From: Eledone cirrhosa
Taxonomy: Eukaryota > Mollusca > Cephalopoda > Octopoda > Eledonidae
DNA length: 64,000 nt
Assembly: GCA_964016885.1 (NCBI GenBank)
Contig: OZ024743.1
Coordinates: 72,095,370-72,159,369 of the forward strand
Direction: 5' to 3'
A program made the position numbers and the translations under genes. The notes under the pieces were generated by a model. It was given only the letters and a program-made list of their open reading frames with translations. It did not search any database and was not told the origin of the DNA. Positions 48,011-58,339 of this stretch are shown in pieces. Numbering within the stretch: the first letter of the stretch is position 1; each line of letters opens with the position of its first letter.

Positions 48011-50179
48011 GCTGCTTTCTACACATACAGCTACTTTCTACACATACAGCTACTTTCTACACATACAGCTGCTTTCTACACATACAGCTACTTTCTACAC
48101 ATACAGCTACTTTCTACACATACAGCTGCTTTCTACACATGTAGCTACTTTCTACACATACAGCTACTTTCTACACATACAGCTACTTTCTACACATACA
48201 GCTACTTTCTACACATACAGCTACTTTCTACACATACAGCTACTTTCTACACATACTGCTGCTTTCTACACATACAGCTACTTTCTACACACACAGCTAC
48301 TTACTACACATACAGCTACTTTCTACACATACAGCTAGTTTCTACACATACATCTGCTTTCTACACATACAGCTAGTTTCTACACATACAGCTACTTTCT
48401 ACACATACAGCTACTTTCTACACATACAGCTACTTTCTACACATACAGCTAGTTTCTACACATACAGCTACTTTCTACACATACAGCTACTTTCTACACA
48501 TACAGCTGCTTTCTACACATACAGCTAGTTTCTACACATACAGCTACTTTCTACACATACAGCTACTTTCTACACATACAGCTACTTTCTACACATACAG
48601 CTAGTTTCTACACATACAGCTGCTTTCTACACATACAGCTACTTTCTACACATACAGCTGCTTTCTACACATACAGCTACTTTCTACACATACAGCTACT
48701 TTCTACACATACAGCTGCTTTCTACACATACAGCTAGTTTCTACACATACAGCTACTTTCTACACATACAGCTACTTTCTACACATACAGCTACTTTCTA
48801 CACATACAGCTAGTTTCTACACATACAGCTACTTTCTACACATACAGCTGCTTTCTACACATACAGCTACTTTCTACACATACAGCTACTTTCTACACAT
48901 AGAGCTACTTTCTACACATACAGCTACTTTCTACACATGCAGCTAGTTTCTACACATACAGATACTTTCTACACATACAGCTACTTTCTACACATACAGC
49001 TACTTTCTACACATACAGCTACTTTCTACACATACAGCTGCTTTCTACACATACAGCCACTTTCTACACATGCAGCTACTTTCTACACATACAGCTACTT
49101 TCTACACATACAGCTACTTTCTACACATACAGCTACTTTCTACACATACAGCTGCTTTCTACACATACAGCTACTTTCTACACATACAGCTACTTTCTAC
49201 ATATACAGCTACTTTCTACACATACAGCTACTTTCTACACATACAGCTACTTTCTACACATGCAGCTACTTTCTACACATGCAGCTACTTTCTACACATA
49301 CAGCTACTTTCTACACATACAGCTACTTTCTACACATACAGCTACTTTCTACACATACAGCTACTTTCTACACATACAGCTACTTTCTACACATACAGCT
49401 AGTTTCTACACATACAGCTACTTTCTACACATGTAGCTGCTTTCTACACATACAGCTACTTTCTACACATACAGCTACTTTCTACACATACAGCTAGTTT
49501 CTACACATACAGCTACTTTCTACACATACAGCTACTTTCTACACATACAGCTGCTTTCTACACATACAGCTACTTTCTACACATACAGCTACTTTCTACA
49601 CATACAGCTACTTTCTACACATACAGCTACTTTATACACATGTAGCTGCTTTCTACACATACAGCTACTTTCTACACATACAGCTACTTTCTACACATAC
49701 AGCTACTTTCTACACATACAGCTACTTTCTACACATGCAGCTACTTTCTACACATACAGCTAGTTTCTACACATACAGCTACTTTATACACATACAGCTA
49801 CTTTATACACATACAGCTACTTTCTACACATGCAGCTACTTTCTACACATGCAGCTAGTTTCTACACATACAGCTACTTTATACACATACAGCTACTTTA
49901 TACACATACAGCTGCTTTCTACACATACAGCTACTTTCTACACATGTAGCTAGTTTCTACACATACAGCTAGTTTCTACACATACAGCTACTTTCTACAC
50001 ATACAGCTACTTTCTACACATACAGCTACTTTCTACACATACAGCTGCTTTCTACACATACAGCTACTTTCTACACATACAGCTACTTTCTACACATACA
50101 GCTACTTTCTACATATAGAGCTGCTTTCTACACATACAGCTACTTTCTACACATACAGCTAGTTTCTACACATACAGCT

Positions 50180-50277
50180 CGTGGTATATAAGAGAAAGAC
50201 TCATACTTATTACGGGAATGTCTGTATACATTAACATATTCGTATTATGTGCTCACATATGTATTTACATTAACGTG
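50180..50277. other. Unique sequence at the right edge of the satellite
   Basis: The array stops abruptly inside a unit and about 100 bp of non-repetitive AT-rich sequence follows. It starts with GTGGTATATAAGAGAAAG, which contains a TATA-box-like TATATAAG at 50185-50192. In such AT-rich DNA this motif alone is weak evidence for a promoter. No ORF or known element is recognised. Confidence 0.5.
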
Positions 50278-50310
50278 TACACACACACACAACACACAAA
50301 CAGACACACA

Positions 50311-50363
<53 letters not shown>
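50278..50363. repeat. CA then TA microsatellite
   Basis: An interrupted (AC)n tract (50278 to about 50313) runs directly into a pure (AT)n tract of about 50 bp (50314-50363). Confidence 0.9.
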
Positions 50364-50366
<3 letters not shown>

Positions 50367-50575
50367 AATGTGAATGTGAGTATATATTTGTATGCACACA
50401 CACACATATACATATATTAATGTGTATATGAGTATATCTTTTTATGCACACACACATATACATATATAAATGTGTATGTGAGTATACATTTGTATATACA
50501 CACATACATATATATATATATAATTGTGTATGAGTATATATTTGTATACACACACACATACATTCACAAATACAA
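50364..50575. repeat. 50-52 bp minisatellite, about four copies
   Basis: Successive degenerate copies carry the pattern TGTG-TRTGAGTATAYWTTTGTAT-CACACACAYATACATATAT. The GAG anchor is at about 50376, 50428, 50478 and 50530, giving periods of 52, 50 and 52 bp. It probably arose from a compound microsatellite. Short ORFs on both strands here only reflect CA/TA repetition. Confidence 0.75.
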
Positions 50576-50584
50576 GGTGAAGGC

Positions 50585-50822
50585 TTTTCTCGTTTTGTGT
50601 CAGAGCTCCGATACCATGGACCTGTGGTCAGAATGTCTCAGGAAAGAATCGGCGCAGTGAATTTAGTAGCGAAACCAACCGACAGGAGATCCAGGGGTAG
50701 ACCCCGAGCAAGATGGTTGGATAACAACCATGACCTCGGATCAATTGGAGATGGTTGCTTCTGACAGTAGCTGTGGGAAGTAGTGTTTGAAGACACTGGC
50801 GTCAACATCCTGTCCTGAATAT
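50585..50822 (+). pseudogene. Non-LTR retrotransposon C-terminal remnant
   Basis: One frame from 50609 to the stop at 50762-50764 reads RYHGPVVRMSQERIG, then KPTDRRSRGRPRARWLDN. The pairing of a GHVxRMxxxR-like motif with GRPRxRWxD a few dozen residues later is typical of the C-terminus of LINE reverse-transcriptase proteins. Only this end is present. The sequence upstream is minisatellite, and after the stop the frame continues with WEVVFEDTGVNI before another stop at about 50820. It is a dead 5'-truncated fragment lying about 400 bp from the satellite edge. The clade cannot be assigned from so little sequence. Confidence 0.6.
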
Positions 50823-51990
50823 GTGGGCGATGAAGATGTTACGTAATTATATCTTGGAAATAAATAGAAATATTTTCATCTTCAATTATTTCCATGTAGA
50901 TATTTCGTTTATCAAAATGCAAAAATCCTCATTTCTTATACTTGTTCATATATCAGTTAATATATGACGCGAATCCTGCCTTCAATGCAATCTATGTTAT
51001 TATTGACGACACGAATACACATATAAAATATAGTAAATTATATTTAGAACATTTTTTTATGTAAAGTAATATCCCAAATATTAGTGTTTAATATCAATGT
51101 TACAATTCGTGAAAACAATTTCATTTCCATCAAAATACAAGACACCCTAATCAGATCGATTCAAATCAATCAGAATATTGTCAAATGTTTAATTTAGTAC
51201 ATTTTCGACTTCATAGGCGGTATTTGTTGAGATCTTGTAAATATCGTGTTATAATGTGCCTTTCCTGAATTTTTCCTTATTTTGTTCTCCAATAAAACGA
51301 TTAATTTGCGTTTAATAATTGCTTCCTTTAAAAATGAGAGTACCAATATTAGATTATTGAACAGTCACCTCAGTCACTTCAATTTAATCTTATTTCGATG
51401 CATTAAGAACAAAACTGATTTTGTTGCTCTATGCTCGATCGAGAATGTTAAAAAACTCAACCAGCCAAACAAACAAACCACTAGTCATTATTACCATCGT
51501 AATTAAGATATTACATTTCTCACAAAGCCGTGCACATTTCAGCACTCTCCTTGTTCTAATTCACTCGGACATTGTATAAATGGTAGTTGTTGGTAGTCAA
51601 TTGTCGTCTGCAAATGGTGCATTAGTTTTATCTTATTTTCTTTGGCAATTATTTTTATTTATTTGACTGTCGTTATCTTCTCCCTACGATGTTGATTTGA
51701 TACAAAGATGAAAAGTCACTTATTAATTTAATGTTAAAACTAAACATGGAATAAAACCAAACTGGGTCAGGGCGATAAGTGAAAATCATATTATGGAATC
51801 AATTTACTGATTTCATAATTAATTGTAATGAATGATTGCTAATTGCTAACTACACTCGAGTGTGTAGTCAATCTACGGAAGTGGTTCGATAATCTGATAG
51901 GACTAAATCAGACCAAATAATAATTTTAACTATACAGGTATTTCTTCAGACTCTGACGATATAAATATGATTAATTAGCAATGAAGATAA
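50823..51990. other. AT-rich intergenic sequence, nothing recognised
   Basis: About 1.2 kb of AT-rich DNA without recognisable repeat, RNA gene or exon. The longest forward ORF (51282-51506, 74 codons) shows no motif I know and is within chance expectation. Confidence 0.6.
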
Positions 51991-51996
51991 GGGCGT

Positions 51997-52838
51997 AGTG
52001 TTATTGTTGTTAGTGGTGTTGATGGTAGTAGTTCTGTTTGTATTGGTGGCAGTGGTGGTGGTGGTGGTGGTGGTGGTGGTGTTGGTGATGGTGGTGGTGG
52101 TGATGGTGGTGGTGTTGGTGGTGGTGGTGTTGGTGGTGGTGGTGTTGGTGGTAGTAGTAGTTCTGTTTGTCATGGTGGGGGTGGTGGTAGTAGCCGTATT
52201 TGTGGTGGTGTTGCTGGTGGTGTGGATGGTGTTGGTGGGGATGGTGGTGATGGTGGTGGTGGTGATGGTGGTGGTTGTGATGGTGGTGGTAATGGTGGCG
52301 GTGGTGGTTATGGTGGTGATTGTGGTGGTGATGTTGTTGGTGATGTTGGTTGTAGTGATGGTGTTAGTGATGGTGGTGGTGATGATGGTGGTGATGGTGG
52401 TGTTGTTGGTGGTGGTGATGGTGGTGGTGATGGTGGTGGTGATGATTGTGGTGGTGTTAGTGCTGGTGATGGTGGTGGTGTTGGTGCTGGTGATGGTGTT
52501 GGTGGGGGTGGTGGTGGGGGTGATGGTGTTGGTGGTGATGGTGGTGATGGTGGCTGTGATGGTAATGCTTGAGGTGGTGGTGGTGGTGGTGGTGGTGATG
52601 TTGGTTGTGGGGATGATGGTGGGACTGATGTTGGTTGTGGTGATGAAGGTGGTGGTAATACTGTTGATGTTGATGTTGGAGGTGATGATGCTGTTGGTGG
52701 ATGTGGAGATGGTGGTGATGGTGATGCTGGTTGTGGTGATGATGGTGATGTTGGTTGTGGTGATGATGGTGGTGGTGATGCTGGTTGTGATGATGATGGT
52801 TGTGGTGATATTGGTTGAGGTGATGATATTGGTGTTGA
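51997..52838. repeat. GGT/GAT trinucleotide-repeat tract
   Basis: About 840 bp consists almost entirely of GGT triplets with interspersed GAT, GTT and TGT triplets. The purest stretches are near 52055-52080 and 52570-52600. Because GGT and its complement contain no stop in any frame, long ORFs exist on both strands (a valine-rich one forward; threonine-rich and proline/serine-rich ones reverse). These are repeat artefacts. The G-rich strand could form two-tetrad G-quadruplexes. Confidence 0.92.
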
Positions 52839-53002
52839 CAATACTATTATTTATCAATCAATCTGCCAAGCAGATATCCCACACAAAGTAGGATATCAGT
52901 GTTCAGGACAGAAACTACAAAATGAAATGGATGTAATGTACTGCAGATTAAAATGTAAAAAAATAAGAGAAGTATTGTGTGTTATTTTAGGTACTATAAT
53001 GC

Positions 53003-53266
53003 GAATATGGTTGCTGGTAAGGAAGTTTTCTTTGCAATAATGAGATCCTTGGTTCAATTCCATTGTGTGCTACCTTCAGCAAATGTTTTTACCGTGGCCT
53101 TAGATCCACCCAAACCATATAAGCTTTTAGCTTGTGTAACACGCTGTGACCCAGAGTTGACCAGCAGTACCACTTCTAGGGGTCAAAACTACCAAGGTCT
53201 ACCTCAACGGCCGATGATCCTGGAATTCTGTGTCTTTCGTTTGTACTTTAAAAAAAAAAAAAAAAA
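53003..53266 (+). mobile_element. Diverged tRNA-derived SINE-like insertion with A tail
   Basis: The segment ATATGGTTGCTGGTAAGGAA, then TTTGCAATAATGAGATCC, then GGTTCAATTCCATTGTGTG resembles the 5' tRNA-like part of a common octopus SINE. That SINE has a box B of the GGTTCAATTCC type, followed by a CACC..GCAAGTGTCTTCTACTATAGCCTC body, here changed to TACCTTCAGCAAATGTTTTTACCGTGGCCT. The match fades after about 53130. The sequence runs on through an unidentified 120 bp to a 17-base A run (53250-53266), which could be the insertion's tail. Family recall is from memory; subfamily is unknown. Confidence 0.55.
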
Positions 53267-53560
53267 GTTTTTAAAGTCTTCTCTTTAAAAAAATGGTTTT
53301 CTTTTAGCGTTGTTTTCGTTCTTTCTCTTGTTGATTCTTTGTTAATTTTCTCAAGTTATATATATATATGAATATATATATAATAAATGTAATCTGAGTT
53401 TCTCGCATATTAATAATAACATACGATTCGTTTGCAATTATACAAACAAGCCTCATTTTTACAGGCATGTCAGTAGAATGAACCCTTCATTCTTGCTCTT
53501 GTGTTGGCATCACAGTATTTGAAGTCCATTGAGAGATAAGCATCGCTGTCTTGTCCATAG
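53267..53560. other. AT-rich spacer, nothing recognised
   Basis: Low-complexity T- and AT-rich sequence with a short (TA)n stretch near 53360. No element is identified. The last 60 bases may already belong to the LINE remnant that follows. Confidence 0.5.
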
Positions 53561-54779
53561 GTGACGTAGACAATGCACTAAAGGCAGTGAGACCAGGCAA
53601 AGCTTCTGTGCTTGATGACCTATCTGTGGAAACTAGCCATAGCTTCCGTGTTTCTAAGAGATTTGTGCATCGAAACCTTTGAAGGGCAGAGGTCTAAGGA
53701 ATGGGGATATCAGGAAAAGTACCAATACCTAACAAAGCTGTCCTCATCATCTGCATCATCTAGAATCAGTCTTACGCAAATTGCAAAAATATTTACAATA
53801 GGATGATCCCGAATAGGATCAGACCATGTTTCGACAACATTCTACGATCCAGCCAAAATGGATTTCGTCCATTTCACTCTAGTGCTTCACATATCTTGGT
53901 TTTACGAAGAATTGTTGAGGCGATACAGAATCGAAGGAGGGAGGCAGCAATTATATTCATAGATTTCAGAGAAGGCTTCTGATACGACCAACCGAAAGAA
54001 GTTGCTCAAAATAACCCATCAGATCGTGAATGCAATTAGTCATGTATGAGACTACTGCATAATGTCATTGCAAAATCAGACGAAATAAAGCTGAACAGTT
54101 GGCAAAGTACCCGACATTCGGTTAAGAGACTACCTGAAATGACATAGCTCTCATGGAAAACACCTGCAAAGAATATGAGGACGTGTTACACACACTGGAG
54201 GCTGGGCTGCAGTGGAGTCCATTGTACTCTTCTTGAATGTGGACAAAACAAAATAAATGCTTCTCAACAAATGCATGCACTAGATGGTTCGGAGATTTAG
54301 GAAGTGGATGACTTTGTATACCTTGGCAGTTTTACTAACAGAGTCTGATGTAAACACCAGGATAGGCAAGGCATGGGGACCTCCCAAATCTCTTTCAAAG
54401 CTGTGGGTGCGTTCGATGAAAAGTACGAAAATGAAGCTTTTCAAAGCAACGGTTCAGTCCATACTCCTGTATGGGTGTGAGTGGTGGATACTAACAAATA
54501 CACTCACAGAGAGGGTTAATGCTACATTCACATGAATGCTGAAAAAGCTCCATAACATCATGTAGGAAGCATATAGCAAATATATCGTTTTAAGGCTCAC
54601 ACATTCGCCATTCTATCATTATAAGAAGACTCGTATTTGTCGGGCATGTGAAATGTCACAATAAACCTGCTGAGAGAGTTCTTTTGGGGAAGTTTGTTGT
54701 ATACCGAGAACGTGAAAGAACACCCACCACGCTGAAAGGTCTTCTTGGAGATGACACTGGGTCGGAAGCAGTGGATTAA
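53561..54779 (+). pseudogene. Degenerate LINE reverse transcriptase, internally deleted
   Basis: Several separate frames read as pieces of a non-LTR retrotransposon polymerase in the right order. From 53563: DVDNALKAVRPGKASVLDDL, matching the KAPGxD region before the palm. From 53785: NIYNRMIPNRIRP, then SSQNGFRP and FIDFREGF, the last corresponding to RT motif A (FIDFxKAFD) but followed by a stop. From 54305: VDDFVYLGSF. In the next frame (54284-54535): KLFKATVQSILLYGCEWW, the post-palm YGCExW motif. From about 54634 to the stop at 54777: VGHVKCHNKPAERVLL. The catalytic YxDD block expected between motif A and VDDFxYLGS is missing, because only about 300 bp separate the two. Frameshifts, stops and this deletion make it non-functional. 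The VDDFxYLGS..LLYGCExWT order suggests a LINE of the kind common in molluscs and fish; the clade is unassigned. Confidence 0.8.
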
Positions 54780-55800
54780 TTAGTTTCATCTAGTAAACAA
54801 AACCCTAGGTTTTATACACTATATATAATTATAACCTAATATTATCTGCGGAAATAAATTATGAGTATTCCTTCTCTAATATTCCCAGAAATCTAGTAAC
54901 GTTAGTTCCAATAGATTCCATTCACACAAATATGGAGTTATGTATTGTAAAAGCTATATCTTATGGTTTCAATATATATGTTCATTGTTCAAACTAGACG
55001 CAGCATTAATAAACTTGAGAATAGCAGATGCGAACAAGATCAACATCTTTTTGTGCACTAAGAAAACCAATCACATTAATAAATATTTTGACAAATATAT
55101 TTTATCTCGTCTCTCAATTATAAATAATAGAACAGTTATACCATTGGAGGATTTACAATTGAACATGTATAACCCACAGAGGAAATTCAAGTAACATTCA
55201 GTGATAATCATGGAGGAATTTTAAGTAATATTACGTCATATCTAACTAGGAATCACAAGTAAATGAACACATGAGGTATTTATTTCCTTCTGGAATTTCA
55301 AATATATGAGAAAACATAACAATTATTTATCAATCGAAATAATGATATAACACAGATTTCATTCATTCATTACTAATGGTAATAAATATAACACTACTTC
55401 ACAGTGGAGATGGTAATTAGGAATATACGTTTATGATGGCGTAATATATAATCATGTAATATTGTAGAATATATACGTAATCCAAAAGCTGAGAGTACTG
55501 AAAGCAATGTGTCATTAGTTAGTTAGGCGATCAAAATATTTCATGCAATGTTATGAAACATATTTATTGGGTTAAGTACTCACATTATGATTGATGTGTG
55601 TTTCATTTAATGGAGTACAGTATTCCGTTTCTCTGTTCCGGGGAGGTCAAAGGTTAGTTTCCAGTCAGAAAGAAACTGAAAAATTGTAAAATAATCAATA
55701 ACGTAAAATCAACAACATCGAAACTTCTGTGAAATAACTGTATTAACAAATATTGATTATTAACATCAAACTAACGGAACACAGTTTAGGGAGGAGTATA
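54780..55800. other. AT-rich intergenic sequence, nothing recognised
   Basis: About 1 kb of AT-rich DNA. A forward ORF of 84 codons (54940-55194) starts with MYCKSYILWF and is rich in Ile, Asn and Lys. It matches no family I recognise and has the composition expected from random AT-rich sequence. Confidence 0.5.
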
Positions 55801-55802
55801 TT

Positions 55803-55975
55803 CTATTTCATCGGGTTTATTACTTGACTGGTATTCATTCTGCCGATTCCCGGAAGAATGGAATTTAACCTTAGCTCAATATGATCTCGGAAAATAAACG
55901 GACGAGTAACTATAAATTATTAAAGTCTGTACTACAACGTTAATGCGATGGAATGACAAAGCTATTATATCATAA
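55803..55975 (-). mobile_element. Strongly diverged antisense cephalopod SINE
   Basis: Read in reverse complement, the stretch follows the order of the cephalopod tRNA-derived SINE. TTACTTGACTGGTA on the plus strand mirrors the TACCAGTCAAGTA of the consensus body. A CATTCTTCC-like counterpart of CCTTTCATCC follows, then GATCTCGGAAAATAAACGG mirrors the box-B side. Many substitutions indicate an old copy. The ends are approximate. Confidence 0.45.
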
Positions 55976-57070
55976 AGACAATGTTTATTAATTTTGTAAC
56001 CATCATGTATTTAGGGATAGTTCTGTGCAGTGAATTCACACCAGTATGTAACTGGTAATTTATTCTGTCGACTATTAATGTACCAAAGTTAATGTGAGCC
56101 CAAATGCTGTATCTAAATAAAAGAACACCTGTTTCTCACTTTCTATCGGGTCCGGTTCTCTGTCAACAACAGTTGAAGCACATAGTTTACAGTGATGCAA
56201 CCTTAAAAAGAAGTCCTAATATTCTCCATGAAGCCGAAATGTTCTCTGATGATCCCGCTAATATGTATTATAAAATCATATTAAAACAACATTTACAAAA
56301 TAGAATAACATCAGTTATATAATGTATTTTGATCTTCAGATTAGGATATTTTCTCTTCTATGTTTTTCAATTACATTTGAGTAGCAATTCTAGTGTCTAA
56401 ACATTATTACACTCCTAGAATGTGTTTATTTCTTTACTTTGAACATATTTGTTACTCATTAGATCACGTTATTGGGAATCAACAGATGTGTTTTCTTTAA
56501 AAATAAATTTAATTGCTTTTCTTCTAATTAAACAGTATTTTCTAAACATTTTATGGATTGCTCTCAAATCAGAAGCGAGTATTTGTAATTCTTCATTACC
56601 TGGCTCTGACGAAGATATATGTCTATTCCGCACAGTATAATTCTTCCGAAGCTATTTTCTGAAGTGAGATCTTCTGATATTTCTTGTATTTATAAGGTTA
56701 TTAAGGAAGTACAGATAGAGCAAAAATGATTAGTACGCGCTGCTTCAAATATATTATAAAAGAAATGTACCTCCTTTATCTGCTGTCAAATATTTATCAA
56801 TTGTATAAGTCGCTTCTCCTTGAGGGCAAACTGAGCTGGGATTAATATCGTCTATTGGAGTTAATCCTAAATACTACTGGGGCTGATATTATTCAAAAGG
56901 TGTCTTCTCAGATTAAATATGCATGGTCGCATATATTCTAATGGGGTCTTAGCGGTGCCGTGTTGACATACGGTGATTCTAAGGCATGTTTAAACAATGC
57001 AGAGCCCATTCGTCTCTACCAGATTTCTTCTAGAGAAGGATAGCGAGTGTGGGAATGGAAGTGTGAAAGA
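55976..57070. other. AT-rich intergenic sequence, nothing recognised
   Basis: About 1.1 kb without identified elements. Two forward ORFs of 72 codons (56104-56322) and 63 codons (56449-56640) have no recognisable motif. A CTGGCTCTGACGAAGA stretch near 56600 looks like part of a dispersed repeat, but I cannot name it. Confidence 0.45.
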
Positions 57071-57074
57071 GATA

Positions 57075-57238
57075 TAGAGGAGGAATCAACTCCAGTACTA
57101 GATTTGTACTTCTTTATCGAACTCGAAAGGATGAAAAGTAAAGCTGACTTCGACGGGATTTGAACTCAGAGTAGATAGCAGAACCGAATGCTACACAGCT
57201 TTCTAGCAGACGTTCTGATGACTCTGCAAATTCGCCGA
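57075..57238 (-). mobile_element. Antisense cephalopod tRNA-derived SINE
   Basis: On the reverse strand this reads as a SINE in good order: GGCGAATTTGCAGAG at the start (57238), a tRNA-like region, box B GAGTTCAAATCCC (complement at 57155-57167), then a CTTTTCATCCTTTCGAG..CGATAAAGAAGTAC body and a CTAGTACTGGAGTTGATT segment corresponding to the usual AGTACTGGGGTCGATGTAAT. It is moderately diverged. Such internal pol III promoters are usually silent in old copies. Confidence 0.75.
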
Positions 57239-58040
57239 AAGATTATATATACCAAATACAGCAACATTCTGTCTGCGATTGTAATATTTACTAAACTAAC
57301 AACGATGTCATCTCGTCATATACATAAGTAATATCAAACTTATAGCGATACAAACAATGAATGTTATGGTTTCACTCTGTTGATTGATATAAACATTCAA
57401 TGTGATCACAATATTGCAGTAAAATAATTTGACAAACTTATAAAATATATAGATTCGCAGATTGAATTTGAAAAAAATCTTACATCTCAAGGTGCTCTCA
57501 ATACCAATGATTGTAGTAGCACTAGGAATGATGAAAAAGGGAAGAGAAAATGATTTTAGAATAATCCCTTTGTTACTACCATTGCAAGACGTGTAAAAAA
57601 TTGTTTTAACTGTTACGACACGTTTATTGAGAGAGCACTATCACTGTAATAACTATTACATTTTTGTAATATTTACTAAACTATCAACGATGCCATAATA
57701 TTATTAAAAATCTATGTATATTTTCTTTATTTAACTTTTTTAGATTATATTGATTGTTGGAAAGTTGGAAATAATTGAGCACTCTTGCTGAGCATTCTGC
57801 TGTAAATATAATTTTAAACAGATAACGTACACAGGTGTAAAGTGAATATAATTGTAACTGTGTAAAGTTCGTGGCGGGTACAATCTAGTGTGTTTATGTT
57901 TCTGTCTTATCAATGTATTTAGTGAGTTTCCCGCCCTAGCTTTCGGGGGTAACAGATCGGCAAAAAAACATGGAAAAAAAACTGAAGGTAAAGAAAAAGC
58001 ATAATAATAATAATAATTTAGTAAGGATAAATATGTAATA
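57239..58040. other. AT-rich spacer with a short direct repeat
   Basis: Mostly unrecognised AT-rich DNA. A 32-bp sequence (TGTAATATTTACTAAACTA and following bases) occurs at 57280-57311 and again at 57665-57696 with two mismatches. A stretch near 57930-58020 (CCGCCCTAGCTTTCGGGGG, later several AAT triplets) looks like part of a dispersed repeat that leads into the CA microsatellite; I cannot name it. Confidence 0.5.
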
Positions 58041-58041
58041 T

Positions 58042-58339
<298 letters not shown>

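Larger units (their letters stand above)
1..50179. repeat. Giant 19-bp tandem satellite array
   Basis: The stretch is a continuous head-to-tail array of the 19-bp unit TACACATACAGCTACTTTC, about 2,640 copies. The first base is already inside a unit, so the left end lies outside the window. On the right the last unit stops at ...CATACAGCT and unrelated sequence follows. Common unit variants include CTGCTTTC, CTAGTTTC, ACAGATACAGC, AAACATGCAGC, CAAATAGAGC, CATGTAGC, TACCGC, TACTGC and CAGCAAC. Nearly all units keep the 19-bp length. Exceptions are rare: 18-bp units (for example near 5270, 17685 and 18100), one insertion near 12119, and a cluster of 16-bp units between 35.9 and 42.9 kb. Base use is strongly asymmetric: G is about 5% of the plus strand of the consensus. 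No other sequence interrupts the array. Its function is unknown; a non-coding satellite is the simplest reading. Confidence 0.97.

Noticed and set aside
1..50179. CRISPR-like array
   Set aside because: Units are contiguous with no unique spacers, and the flanking sequence is animal (SINEs, LINEs, microsatellites).
1..50179. Telomeric repeat or telomere-proximal simple repeat
   Set aside because: The 19-bp unit has no TTAGGG-like core, and the G-poor strand composition does not match a telomere repeat.
50245..50660. Small ORFs over the CA/TA region
   Set aside because: Microsatellite and minisatellite translation. The only real protein signal nearby is the LINE fragment in another frame from 50609.
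51946..52891. Long Thr-rich (reverse), Val-rich (forward) and Pro/Ser-rich ORFs
   Set aside because: They are translations of a GGT/GAT trinucleotide tract that has almost no stops in any frame.
54940..56640. Short ORFs of 84, 72 and 63 codons as genes
   Set aside because: Composition is that of AT-rich random sequence, and no motif, splice context or neighbour supports them.
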